NCBI GenBank assembly: GCA_963794215.1
Contig: CAWCCQ010000008.1
Span: forward strand, 620,001 to 684,000
DNA length: 64,000 nucleotides
Reading direction: 5' to 3'
From: DATKRB01 sp963794215
Lineage (GTDB): Bacteria > Actinomycetota > Acidimicrobiia > Acidimicrobiales > RAAP-2
The notes under the pieces were generated by a model. The model did not search any database, was not told the origin of the DNA, and worked only from the letters and a program-made list of their open reading frames with translations. The position numbers were made by a program, and so were the translations under genes. Shown in pieces: positions 1 to 8,082 of the stretch. Positions within the stretch are counted from its first letter, which is position 1; each line of letters opens with the position of its first letter.

Positions 1-64
1 TGACCTTCGGATCCGAACTCGATCAGGATCCAAGGGGCGCTCACGCCCTACCAACTCTGTTGAA

Positions 65-268
65 TCAAGATCGCAGTCGTCCAGTTTGTCGTGCCCAGCG
101 TGCAACTTCGGTCCACGACCAAATCAGGCCCATCCGTAGTCGCACAACGGGCTCAGGGAAATCGGGGTGACGGCGCCGCCAGTCGTGGACCACACTGGAG
201 CTGAGACCCAGTCGGTCTGCGATCTCCGCGACGCCGACGAGGTCGTCGGCGTGGTAATTGCGTGGCAC
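65..268 (-). CDS. Small helix-turn-helix (AlpA/excisionase-like) DNA-binding protein
   Basis: A 67-residue protein if the GTG at 268 is used. The reading frame is open further upstream to 448, but that extension is Ala/Arg-rich and does not look like protein. The core (AEIADRLGLSSSVVHDWRRR) reads as a MerR/AlpA-type helix-turn-helix, and the following residues (FPEPVVRLRMGLIWSWTEV) match the wing and helix of excisionase-like HTH_17 proteins. Such proteins usually control or direct the recombinase of an integrated element. It lies divergently beside a nuclease and a recombinase-like remnant, which fits that role. Function is inferred from fold only. Confidence 0.6.
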   Translation of the reverse strand: MPRNYHADDLVGVAEIADRLGLSSSVVHDWRRRHPDFPEPVVRLRMGLIWSWTEVARWARQTGRLRS

Positions 269-381
269 ACAGGAATCGTAGACAAGGGTCGTTACGCATC
301 TCGGTTGCGCACCTGTGAGAAGGGCCCCGGCGGTGCTGTAACACCCCGGGGCTTGGCCAGCACCTACAAGGAGGTACTGAC

Positions 382-1000
382 GTGGCCAAGGGTAGTGATA
401 CGCGGGCCGCTTGTGCGCCTGCGCCGAATCTGACAGCCCATCGGACACACGGGCCGGCAGGCCCCAACCCTTGGGCGCTCAGCCCGAGCGACTTCGCATT
501 CTTGTGGGACGAGTGCCCCCGCTGCATGCCCTATGGGGTGGTCCGTCCCGGAAACCGTTGGGTCAAGTCAGCTCCTATCCGGCCGCGCGGGCACTCAGCC
601 GCATGCTTCATCCGTGGCTACGTCGACGTGCTCGTTCACTGCGACGACGGGACAACGGGGATCCTCGACTTCAAGACGTCCGAGCCGAAGGCCGAACGTC
701 TCGCCACCTACGGCCGCCAGCTCCACGCCTACGCCCTGTCCTTGGAGCACCCGGCCAGCGGTCCGACCACCACCGTGGGCTCGCTCGGCCTCCTATGCTT
801 CGTCCCCGGCTCCTACGAAACCGAGGCCAGCCAGGCGACACTTCGAGGCGACGTCGAGTGGGTGGAGATCGAACGGGACGACGAGGGTTTCCTCAGCTTC
901 CTCTCCGAGGTGGTCTCGGTGCTCGAACAGCCCGAGCCCCACCGGCCCTCCGGACTGCCCCTGGTGCGCTTGGCGGCTCGGGCGCCGTGTCGCCGCCTGA
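382..1000 (+). pseudogene. PD-(D/E)XK (RecB/Cas4-like) nuclease, frameshifted near its C-terminus
   Basis: The GTG start at 382 has a strong ribosome-binding site (AAGGAGG) about 7 bases upstream. The product shows CPRC near residue 47 and the PD-(D/E)XK core GYVDVLVH...GILDFKTS around residues 79-100, followed by YGRQLHAYAL, typical of the RecB-family QxxxY motif. Near base 948 the frame slips: the +2 frame continues with DCPWCAWRLGRRVAA and a TGA at 998-1000, giving the Cys pair expected at the end of these nucleases. Read straight, the original frame runs on to 1149 in non-protein-like sequence. Either a one-base assembly error or a genuine frameshift. The fold assignment is good; the substrate is unknown. 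Confidence 0.6.
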
Positions 1001-1286
1001 GGCCGCTCGGAATCAAAACGCTGCAAGGGAATGCGGCCAATCCCACCGGCTGGGTGGTCCAGGCGGGATCGCAGGTCGAGGCGGGATTTGGCCGGTCGGC
1101 CTCCCCGAGGGCCGATCGCTGTGGCACTCGCCTGCGTTCTGCTCGGTGACGGTCGCGACCAGTCCACCCTTCTCGAATCGGATCGCGCTAGACAAGTACC
1201 AGCAGTCAGAGCACAGCCTGTCCATCGTCACCTTCAGTGGCGGCGGACAGGGGAAGTCGACGTTGAGGGACAACGCCGCAGAGCAG

Positions 1287-2406
1287 GTGGAGTCCCTCGG
1301 TGTCGAACGTCAATCACGAGAACGAGAAGAGCGGGAGGGGCCTCCACCTGAGGGTCCCCCGATCTCTGGCCTCCTCGACCCTCGCGGTGCGTACGGCCGG
1401 GATTTGGCTTATCCGTCGTCCCGCACCGCTGCGCAGTCATTCTTCGATGACCGGCGTGCCGAGGACTGGTTCGCGAGCCAACCGATCCGACCCGGTGAGT
1501 CGGTGAGCGACGCCATCACCCGCTTTTCTCCGGGCTCCCTGCCCGAGGAGACGTGGCGCCGGATCGGCGCTGTAGTGCGGACTTCGGTGCACGCCGCGGC
1601 TCCTCATACCGTGTACTCAGCCCGTGCCCTCATGGCGGTGGTTACCCAGCTGGCGGTCTGGGTGGACACCTTAGGTCTTCCCATCGAACCCGAGGTGGCG
1701 TTCCACCCCGACACCATCGACCGCTTCGCCACCGAGGGTTGCGGGCACTTGGCCCCAGGCACCCAGCTCAATTACCGGACCCAGCTCCGGGCGGTCGGTG
1801 CGGTGGTGCTCGGACCCGACCTCTTCCCGCCCCGACCGCTCCCGCTGCAGCGCTCGGACCCCCTTGCCCCTTATTCCTCCGAGGAGATCGCCGCCTTGCG
1901 GTCGTGGTGCCGGGGCTTGCCCACCGAGCGCAACCGCTACAACGTGGCGGTTGTCCTGGCCTTCGGGCTCGGGGCCGGTCTGACGAGTGGGGCACTGAGT
2001 CGCCTGCTCGGCGACGAAGTCACCAGAGACGAGGACGGGGTCATCGTCCATGTGATCGGACCGAGGCCACGTGACGTGCCCGTCCTGCGCCAGTGGGAGG
2101 ACGAGGTCCATGACCTGGGCTTCCGTGCGGGGGCGCCCCTGTGGTCCTCCCCGAGCGCACCAAGATCGGCCGGGCCCAGATCCCGAACTTCCTCGCCCGG
2201 TGCCCGAGGGGCGACGCCCCGCCCCTCAACATGAACCGGCTGCGCAACACCTGGATCGTCGGTCATCTCTCCGCCGGCACCCATCTCGGTGCCTTGGCGG
2301 AGGCGGCTGGTGTCGACGCGACCCAACCGTGAAGTATGCCCGGTTCGCGTCGGGACCCGGGCCCGACGAGGCGCGCCGGATGCTGCGGGAGGCGAGCGTC
2401 GAGTGA
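1287..2406 (+). pseudogene. Tyrosine-recombinase-like protein, at least two frameshifts
   Basis: From about 1430 to 2140 the frame with codons starting at multiples of three gives a coherent protein (FFDDRRAEDWFASQPIRPGE through VAVVLAFGLGAGLTSGALSR). It then jumps to the frame giving LPERTKIGRAQIPNFLARCP and MNRLRNTWIVGHLSAGTHLG, and near 2325 to VKYARFASGPGPDEA, ending at 2406. The RLRNTW...H...G pattern followed by KYARF resembles the Arg-His-Tyr end of phage-type integrases, but the early Arg box is not clear. The GTG start at 1287 is a guess. The bases 1001-1286 before it hold no convincing gene. The stop overlaps the next gene as GTGA. Confidence 0.4.
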
Positions 2407-3201
2407 CCCTCGGGCAGTTCTCGGTGCCCGGGGTCGAGGGCGAGGAGGAGCTCGTCGATCTGCGCGTCCTGGGCGGGTCGGTTCAAAAAGGTCGATGACG
2501 AGTCGATCCGCACGGCGGTCTTCTTGGTCGAGCACATGGAGGTACTCGACCGGCTGGATGAGTGGAAGGCCCAGGAGCGAAAGGGCCCGGGAGGACGCCC
2601 CCAGACCTTCTCGACCCGCGCCCTGCTCGTGGCCCTGGTCCTATGTGCGCTCACGGACCAACCGCTGCATTTGAACCGGGTATGCGACGTCATGTTCCGC
2701 CAGCTGAGCCCCCAATGGTGCACCTCGCTCGGCATCCCCGATCCTCCCGCCGACGGGGACATCGCCGGCTGGGAGGCCGCCTATCGCAACGTCCGCACCC
2801 GGTTCCCCGGGGTGCTTGACCTCATGGACCCCTCGCCCACCCCGAAGAACCGACGGCTCGACCACGACTCCTTCGTCTCGCTCACCGAGCAACGCGGGGG
2901 ACAGCGTTCCAAGGACGAGTGGGTCGAGCGCAGCGAGCGCCTCGCATGGTTCGTGAACCAGTTCCTCGAGGCGAGCTTGGCCCTCTTGCCCCGAGAGGTG
3001 CGCCGGAAGTGGAAGGGGTCGGTCGGCGTCGACGCCACGCTCGTCAAATCGTTCGCATCGCAACCTGGCGGCCGACCTCACCGAACACAAACTCGGCAGC
3101 TGGACCGGACCCCCCGCTCACTGCGTAAGGAGCTTGCTCGACCTGAAGTACGCATCCACAGGGCTTTGGCGCGCCCTGTGGGTATCTCAACGTGGACCTG
3201 A
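2403..3201 (+). pseudogene. DDE transposase-like remnant
   Basis: GTG at 2403 overlaps the previous stop. VTLGQFSVPGVEGEEELVDL is followed by a slip near 2475, beside an A5 run, into the frame RFKKVDDESIRTAVFLVEHM and on to WKAQERKGPGGRPQTFS. The stretch KWKGSVGVDATLVKSFAS near 3020-3050 looks like the first-Asp strand of a DDE transposase. The frame is lost right after it, and no second Asp or Glu box follows before the tRNA gene. So this is at best a 5' fragment with a frameshift. The family is uncertain, and a non-transposase hypothetical protein cannot be excluded. Confidence 0.4.
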
Positions 3202-3345
3202 TCGAGCGGGTTGGAACCTACGGGTGCTTCACTGAGCGACGTCGGGGCTGCTCAGGATCAAATGGGTCGACGAGGGCTTGGAACGCTCAAGCTGACGGGG
3301 AGTTTTGTCGACGCGAGTAGTGGAGTTCTGTCGACACCCCGGGGG

Positions 3346-3429
3346 TGGGCGAGGGGGGACTTGAACCCCCACATCCTTTCGGACACAGGAACCTGAATCC
3401 TGCGCGTCTGCCTATTCCGCCACTCGCCC
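3346..3429 (-). tRNA. tRNA-Leu(CAG)
   Basis: Read on the minus strand, GGGCGAG at 3429-3423 pairs with CTCGCCC at 3353-3347. The anticodon loop is TTCAGGT (anticodon CAG) closed by CAGGA/TCCTG. A long variable arm (TGTCCGAAAGGATG) and a T-arm with GGTTCAAGTCC are present, as in class II tRNAs. CCA is not encoded. Its 3' end faces the decayed mobile genes at 1-3200. Confidence 0.93.
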
Positions 3430-3545
3430 GAGTGCCGGGCCAGGATACTCGACCACCGCGACGCGACGGCTTGCCCCTTCTCACCTGGGGAGAAGGGCTC
3501 ATGCCTCCTGCAACAGGCCTGGCTGCCAGTAGTCTGGATCGGACC

Positions 3546-4201
3546 ATGGGACTCCAGAAGTTTGAGGAGCGCCTCGAGCGTCTGGTGGAGGGTACGTTGG
3601 CCAAGCCCTTCCGCAGCAGCCTTCAGCCGGTCGAGATCGGACGAAGGCTGACTCGCGAGATGGATCTTCATCGCAGGGTGGGCGTGCGGGGCCTCATCGC
3701 GCCCAATGTCTTCACCGTCACGCTGGCGCCGTCCGACGTGGACCGGTTTGCCAACTTCGTGGATGCGCTGTCTCGAGAGCTGGCCGACGCGGCCAGGAGC
3801 ACGCGAGGATCGAGAACTATGCGTTCGTCGGCCCCGTCGAGGTCCAGATCTACGAGGGGACTCGGCTCCGGGCGGGGCGCTTCACGATCACGACCGAAGT
3901 ACGCGAGGCCGAGGGGGGGCTCTCGGTCGTCGAGCTGGTCCTTCCTGACGGGAGCCGGGTGGAGCTCGGCAGCGAGGCCCTGGTCATCGGCCGGTTACCC
4001 GAGTGCGGCGTGGTGCTGGGGGACCCCAACGTGAGCCGTCGGCACGCCGAGGTCCGCCGGGTGGGGGAGGCCGTGGTGGTGACCGACCTCGGATCGACGA
4101 ACGGGACCCGGGTCAACGGCGTCCCCGTTCGCGAGCAGCATCTGGCCACCGGGGACGAGATCACGGTCGGATCGACCACGCTCGTCGTCCAGATGACGTG
4201 A
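3546..4201 (+). pseudogene. fhaA: FhaA: DUF3662 plus FHA domain, one-base frameshift
   Basis: FhaA is a phosphothreonine-reading scaffold of the PknB pathway; in mycobacteria it binds the lipid-II flippase MviN. The ATG at 3546 begins MGLQKFEERLERLVEGTLAK, the typical DUF3662 N-terminus, which continues to about residue 80. Near 3793 the frame slips. The other frame gives EHARIENYAFVGPVEVQIYE and then a full FHA domain (IGRLPECGVVLGDPNVSRRH, LGSTNGTRVNGVPV) to the TGA at 4201. Adding one C at GGCCAGGAG restores a single protein, so an assembly indel is likely. The linker between the two domains is unusually short compared with mycobacterial FhaA. The gene overlaps fhaB. Confidence 0.85.
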
Positions 4202-4707
4202 CCCGCGCGCTCGCCCCGCTGGTCGGCGCCCAGAACTACACGGCGATCCTCCGTCCGCTGCAGTGGCTGGTCATCGCCCTCATCTTTCTCTTCTTTCTCC
4301 GAGTGATTCGTGCCGTGTGGGTGGAGGTGCGCCCAGCTGGCGTGCGGCTCACCCGCGCTGAACGTCGCCGCCAGGACGCGCCGGTGCGGGCCGAGCGCCC
4401 GGCGGCTCGGCGCCGGCAGCTTTCCCTCAAGGTGGTCGAGCCGGCCGACCATCTCGGCCAGACGTTCGATCTCGACGACGAGCTCACCGTAGGCCGGTCA
4501 CCGGGCTGTGGCGTGCCCACGACATATGACGCCTTCAGCTCGACACTGCACGCCCGCCTGTTCCGGCGGGGCGACCAGCTCTGGGTCGAGGACCTGGGTT
4601 CCACCAACGGCACGTTCGTCAACTCCGAACGGATCAACAAGGCAACCAGGCTGGCCCGAAGCGACCTTCTTCAGGTAGGCGCCACGGTGTTCGAGGTCAC
4701 TCGATGA
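4198..4707 (+). CDS. fhaB: FhaB (FipA-type) membrane-anchored FHA protein
   Basis: About 169 residues from the GTG at 4198, which overlaps the fhaA stop. One N-terminal transmembrane helix (WLVIALIFLFFLRVIRAVWV, about residues 22-41), an Arg-rich linker, and a C-terminal FHA domain with VGRSPGCGVPT, the Ser/His ligand-binding SSTLHARLF and LGSTNGTFVNSERI. In mycobacteria FhaB (FipA) links PknB-type kinase signalling to the FtsZ/FtsQ division machinery and is dephosphorylated by PstP. The order fhaA-fhaB-pstP is the conserved actinobacterial one, and the gene overlaps pstP by ATGA, so the three are probably translationally coupled. Confidence 0.93.
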   Translation: MTRALAPLVGAQNYTAILRPLQWLVIALIFLFFLRVIRAVWVEVRPAGVRLTRAERRRQDAPVRAERPAARRRQLSLKVVEPADHLGQTFDLDDELTVGRSPGCGVPTTYDAFSSTLHARLFRRGDQLWVEDLGSTNGTFVNSERINKATRLARSDLLQVGATVFEVTR

Positions 4708-6224
4708 CCGTCGTCCGATCGGGTGCGGCGTCGGATGTGGGGCGTGTGCGGACCATCAACCAGGACATGGTGCTCCAGACGGCGACCCTCTTCGCGGTAG
4801 CCGATGGCATGGGCGGGCACGTCGGTGGGGAGGTGGCGGCCAAGGTGGCCGTCGACACGTTGAAGGCGGTCTTCGGTCGACAGGCCTCCACCGAGGGGCT
4901 CGAACAGGCGGTGAGCGACGCCAACGCCGCCGTGTGGTCGCAGGGCCACGCCATCAGCGACCTCCGGGGAATGGGGACTACCCTCACCGCCGCCGCACTC
5001 GTCGTTGGGAGCGACGGCCGCGACAAAGTTGCTCTGGCCAATGTGGGTGACTCGAGGGCATACCTGTTCACCGCTGGTCAGTTGACCCAGATCACGGTGG
5101 ACCACTCCCTGGCCGAGGAGAAGGTCCGTTACGGGGAGATGACCGAGGCCGAGGCCGCGGTCCATCCCCACCGGCATATCCTGACCCGGGCTCTCGGTGT
5201 CAGCGACGGAGTCGAGGTGGACGTGTGGGAGCTTCACCTGCGAACCGGCGACCGACTCATGCTTTGCAGCGACGGGCTTACCAACGAGGTTCCCGAGGAC
5301 GAGATCGCCGAGGTGCTCTCGTCGGAGCCCGACCCCCAGGTGGTGGCGACGGCCCTGGTGAACTCGGCCAACCGGCACGGGGGCAACGACAACATCTCGG
5401 TGTTGGTGGTCGACGTACTGGTTGGTGACGACAGCGTGGCGACGCCGGACATCGTCACCTCCCGAGCGGCACGCCCGGTGGCCCGGCCGAGCGCTCCGCT
5501 CCTCGCGGTCGATGGCTCGATCACGGGCGTGGTCCCACAATCGACAGGGGGCGTGGTCGACCAGGAGGGGCAGACGGCCACGGCACCGCCCTCCGTCGAA
5601 TGGACCGAGCGCGACGTGGGGGCTGCGTCGCCCTCGGCGAGATCGGACGTCGCCGGAAATGCACGGGTTCCGCCCACCACCTCGTCAGCTGCCCGCGTCG
5701 CGCCACCCGTGCGTCGAGAAGCGGCGATCGCGCCGGTCAGCGCGCCGGTCACTGGCCCTTCGGGCGAGCCGGTGCGCAAAGAGAGCCGGCGGGAACGCCG
5801 TCGACGCCTGGGAATCCCACGGCGCGTGACCTTCCGAGTTCTGGGCTTCATCATCCTTGTGGTGGCGGTGGTCGTTGCTGCCTACATCGTCGTCCGCTGG
5901 TACGCCACCGACAACTGGTACGTGACAGTGCAAGACCACGAGCTGGTCGTCTACCAAGGGAGGCCGGGCGGCCTGCTGTGGTTTGAGCCCAAGGTCGTGG
6001 ATCGCACTGGAGTGTCGACCTCCGATGTGTTGTCGATCCACCTGGCCGATCTGCGGGCCACCGTGCAAGAGCCGTCGCTCTCGGCGGCCAAGCGTTACGT
6101 GAACGACCTTCAACGGGAGTTCGCGGCCGAACAGCAGCCCAGCACGTCCCCGCCGATCGGCACGACAGCTCCGGTGACCGGTTCCACGGCCCCAACCGTG
6201 ACGACCTCGACGGGTGCTCCGTGA
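4704..6224 (+). CDS. pstP: PP2C-family Ser/Thr protein phosphatase PstP
   Basis: 506 residues. The catalytic domain (1-240) carries all PP2C metal and phosphate motifs: NQDMV, ADGMGGH, GMGTTLTAA, NVGDSRAYL, CSDGLTNEV and GGNDNISVLVV. A Pro/Ala/Arg-rich juxtamembrane linker (250-370) leads to one transmembrane helix (about 374-398, VLGFIILVVAVVVAAYIVV) and an extracytoplasmic domain of about 110 residues that ends in a Thr/Pro-rich tail (TTAPVTGSTAPTVTTSTGAP). The family dephosphorylates PknB and its substrates, opposing the PASTA kinase encoded 2 kb downstream. ATGA overlap with fhaB. Its stop lies inside a GTGA that may once have been the start of the next gene. Confidence 0.95.
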   Translation: MTVVRSGAASDVGRVRTINQDMVLQTATLFAVADGMGGHVGGEVAAKVAVDTLKAVFGRQASTEGLEQAVSDANAAVWSQGHAISDLRGMGTTLTAAALVVGSDGRDKVALANVGDSRAYLFTAGQLTQITVDHSLAEEKVRYGEMTEAEAAVHPHRHILTRALGVSDGVEVDVWELHLRTGDRLMLCSDGLTNEVPEDEIAEVLSSEPDPQVVATALVNSANRHGGNDNISVLVVDVLVGDDSVATPDIVTSRAARPVARPSAPLLAVDGSITGVVPQSTGGVVDQEGQTATAPPSVEWTERDVGAASPSARSDVAGNARVPPTTSSAARVAPPVRREAAIAPVSAPVTGPSGEPVRKESRRERRRRLGIPRRVTFRVLGFIILVVAVVVAAYIVVRWYATDNWYVTVQDHELVVYQGRPGGLLWFEPKVVDRTGVSTSDVLSIHLADLRATVQEPSLSAAKRYVNDLQREFAAEQQPSTSPPIGTTAPVTGSTAPTVTTSTGAP

Positions 6225-6280
6225 ACGGACCGTTGCGCGCGCCTGTTGCCCGCGGCCGCTGGGCCGGGATGGTGCGCTGA

Positions 6281-7975
6281 GTGGGCCGCCGAATCCGGTG
6301 GCTCGGACTCGTGTTGATCCTCTGCTTCACGCTCGTCCTGCTCCAGCTGGTCAACGTCCAGTTTCGCAAGGCTGCTGCTCTGGCCCATGCCCCCGACAAT
6401 CCCCGCAATCAGGTCGACAAGTACGACAACCAGCGGGGCCTGATCCTGGCGGCCGACGGAACCGTGCTGGCCAAGTCGGTGAAGTCGCCGAGCGGCCCCT
6501 GGCAATATCAGCGGGTGTACCCCGGTGGCTCTGCCGCCTCCCTGTACTCGTCGGTGGTCGGTTACGACTCCCTCGAGTACGGGACGTCGGGTGCCGAGTA
6601 CGAGTACAACAGTTACCTCTCGGCGCACTCCCAGCCGGCCCAGTCGTTGAGCCAGCTGCTCTCCCCGCCGCCCAAGACGACCGACAACGTCACGCTCACG
6701 GTCCAGCCCTACCTCCAAGAAGAGGCCCAGCAGGCCGTCTCTCAGATCGAGGGTGCGAACAAGGACGCAGCGGTGGTTGCGCTGAACCCCCAAACCGGGG
6801 CAGTGGAGGCCATGTACTCCAACCCCAGTTACGATCCCAACGCGCTGGCCAATCCCGACGTCCCCGCCGAGGAGGTGGCCCACTACGCCTACAGCCAACC
6901 CGACGCGGAGCAGTTCGAGCCGATCGCTCCGATGGCCACGCAGGACATCTTCTTCCCCGGGTCGACCTCCAAGGTCGTCACCAGCGCTGCCGTCTACAAC
7001 CTCAAACCGTCGCTCGCCAGCTTCAACTACCCCGACGACGCGAAGAACTCCTGCCTGACGCTGCCCAACTCCAACAAGATTCTCTGCAACGACGGCACGA
7101 CGATCGCCAACAGCACCCCCTGCGGCGGCACCATGGTGCAGATGCTGCCCTCGTCGTGCGACCCCGGATACGGTGCATTGGGCATCGAACTGGGCGGCAA
7201 CCTGCTCAGCCAGCAGGCCGATCTCTTTGGGTACAACACGGTGCCGCCCATCGACCTCCCCTCGGTCGCCAAGTCGACCTTCCCGTCAGCGACCGCGCTC
7301 TCCGGGGCGAATCAGGCCTTTGTCGCCTACTCGGCCATTGGCCAGTACGACGTGCAAGCCACTGCCCTGCAGAACGCCATGATCGCCGCCACGATCGCCA
7401 ACGGGGGGCTCGAGATGGTGCCTCACGTCATGTCCCAGATTCGCCAGTCCGACGGCGCGCTAGTCAAGACCTTCGTCCCGAGCGTCTATCAGCGGCCAGT
7501 CAGTGCCCAGGCGGCGGCGCAGGTGACCAGCATCATGCTGGGCGTCGCCAAATTCGGCACCGCGTCCAACGTCGGGTTCCCCGCGTCGTTGGACGTGGCG
7601 GTCAAGACCGGCACGGCGCAGACCAGTCCGACCGCTCCAGAAGCGGTGGCCAACGTGGACTGGATGATCGGGTTCGCGCCGGCAAACAATCCGGTCGTCG
7701 CGGTGGCGGTGGTCGTGCCCGAGCAGAGCAAGTCCAGTGACGGCGCCGGTGTCGCCGGACCGATCATGAAGGCAATGCTCGAAACCGCCGTTGCGCACGC
7801 AAGCATCGGCGGCTCGACCACCACCACCCGTCCGGTGTCAGTGGGTCGGACGCCCCTCGCCCCGGCTCCGGCCTTGGCGACGACGACCACGCTCGCCCCC
7901 ACGGCGACGACCGTTGAGCCCGCGGCGTCGACGACCGTTCCGGCCGCCGCCCCGACCACGACGGGCAGCACGTGA
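6281..7975 (+). CDS. pbpA: Penicillin-binding protein (PbpA-type transpeptidase)
   Basis: 564 residues from GTG 6281. One N-terminal membrane anchor (WLGLVLILCFTLVLLQLVNV), then a PBP dimer-like domain and a transpeptidase domain with the catalytic STSK at about 227-230 and KTGTAQ near 440. It crosslinks peptidoglycan outside the membrane. The tail after about 500 is very rich in Thr, Pro and Ala. Odd point: GTG 6221, overlapping the pstP stop as GTGA, is in the same frame and reads 19 codons up to a TGA at 6278-6280, directly before GTG 6281. This suggests a longer ancestral N-terminus (CGA to TGA). The rodA gene that normally sits between pstP and pbpA is absent. Confidence 0.92.
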   Translation: MGRRIRWLGLVLILCFTLVLLQLVNVQFRKAAALAHAPDNPRNQVDKYDNQRGLILAADGTVLAKSVKSPSGPWQYQRVYPGGSAASLYSSVVGYDSLEYGTSGAEYEYNSYLSAHSQPAQSLSQLLSPPPKTTDNVTLTVQPYLQEEAQQAVSQIEGANKDAAVVALNPQTGAVEAMYSNPSYDPNALANPDVPAEEVAHYAYSQPDAEQFEPIAPMATQDIFFPGSTSKVVTSAAVYNLKPSLASFNYPDDAKNSCLTLPNSNKILCNDGTTIANSTPCGGTMVQMLPSSCDPGYGALGIELGGNLLSQQADLFGYNTVPPIDLPSVAKSTFPSATALSGANQAFVAYSAIGQYDVQATALQNAMIAATIANGGLEMVPHVMSQIRQSDGALVKTFVPSVYQRPVSAQAAAQVTSIMLGVAKFGTASNVGFPASLDVAVKTGTAQTSPTAPEAVANVDWMIGFAPANNPVVAVAVVVPEQSKSSDGAGVAGPIMKAMLETAVAHASIGGSTTTTRPVSVGRTPLAPAPALATTTTLAPTATTVEPAASTTVPAAAPTTTGST

Positions 7976-8082
7976 GCGGGGAGACGTGGCCAGGTCGCGC
8001 CCGCGAGGATGGCCGTTCGGGGGCTACAAGATGACCGCGGTGGCGCGACGGCCAATCGGCCGCCGCGTAGGCTCTGACCGGC

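Noticed and set aside
3780..3800. Programmed frameshift in fhaA
   Set aside because: No slippery heptamer or stimulatory structure visible, and the same kind of slip occurs in many unrelated genes of the window.
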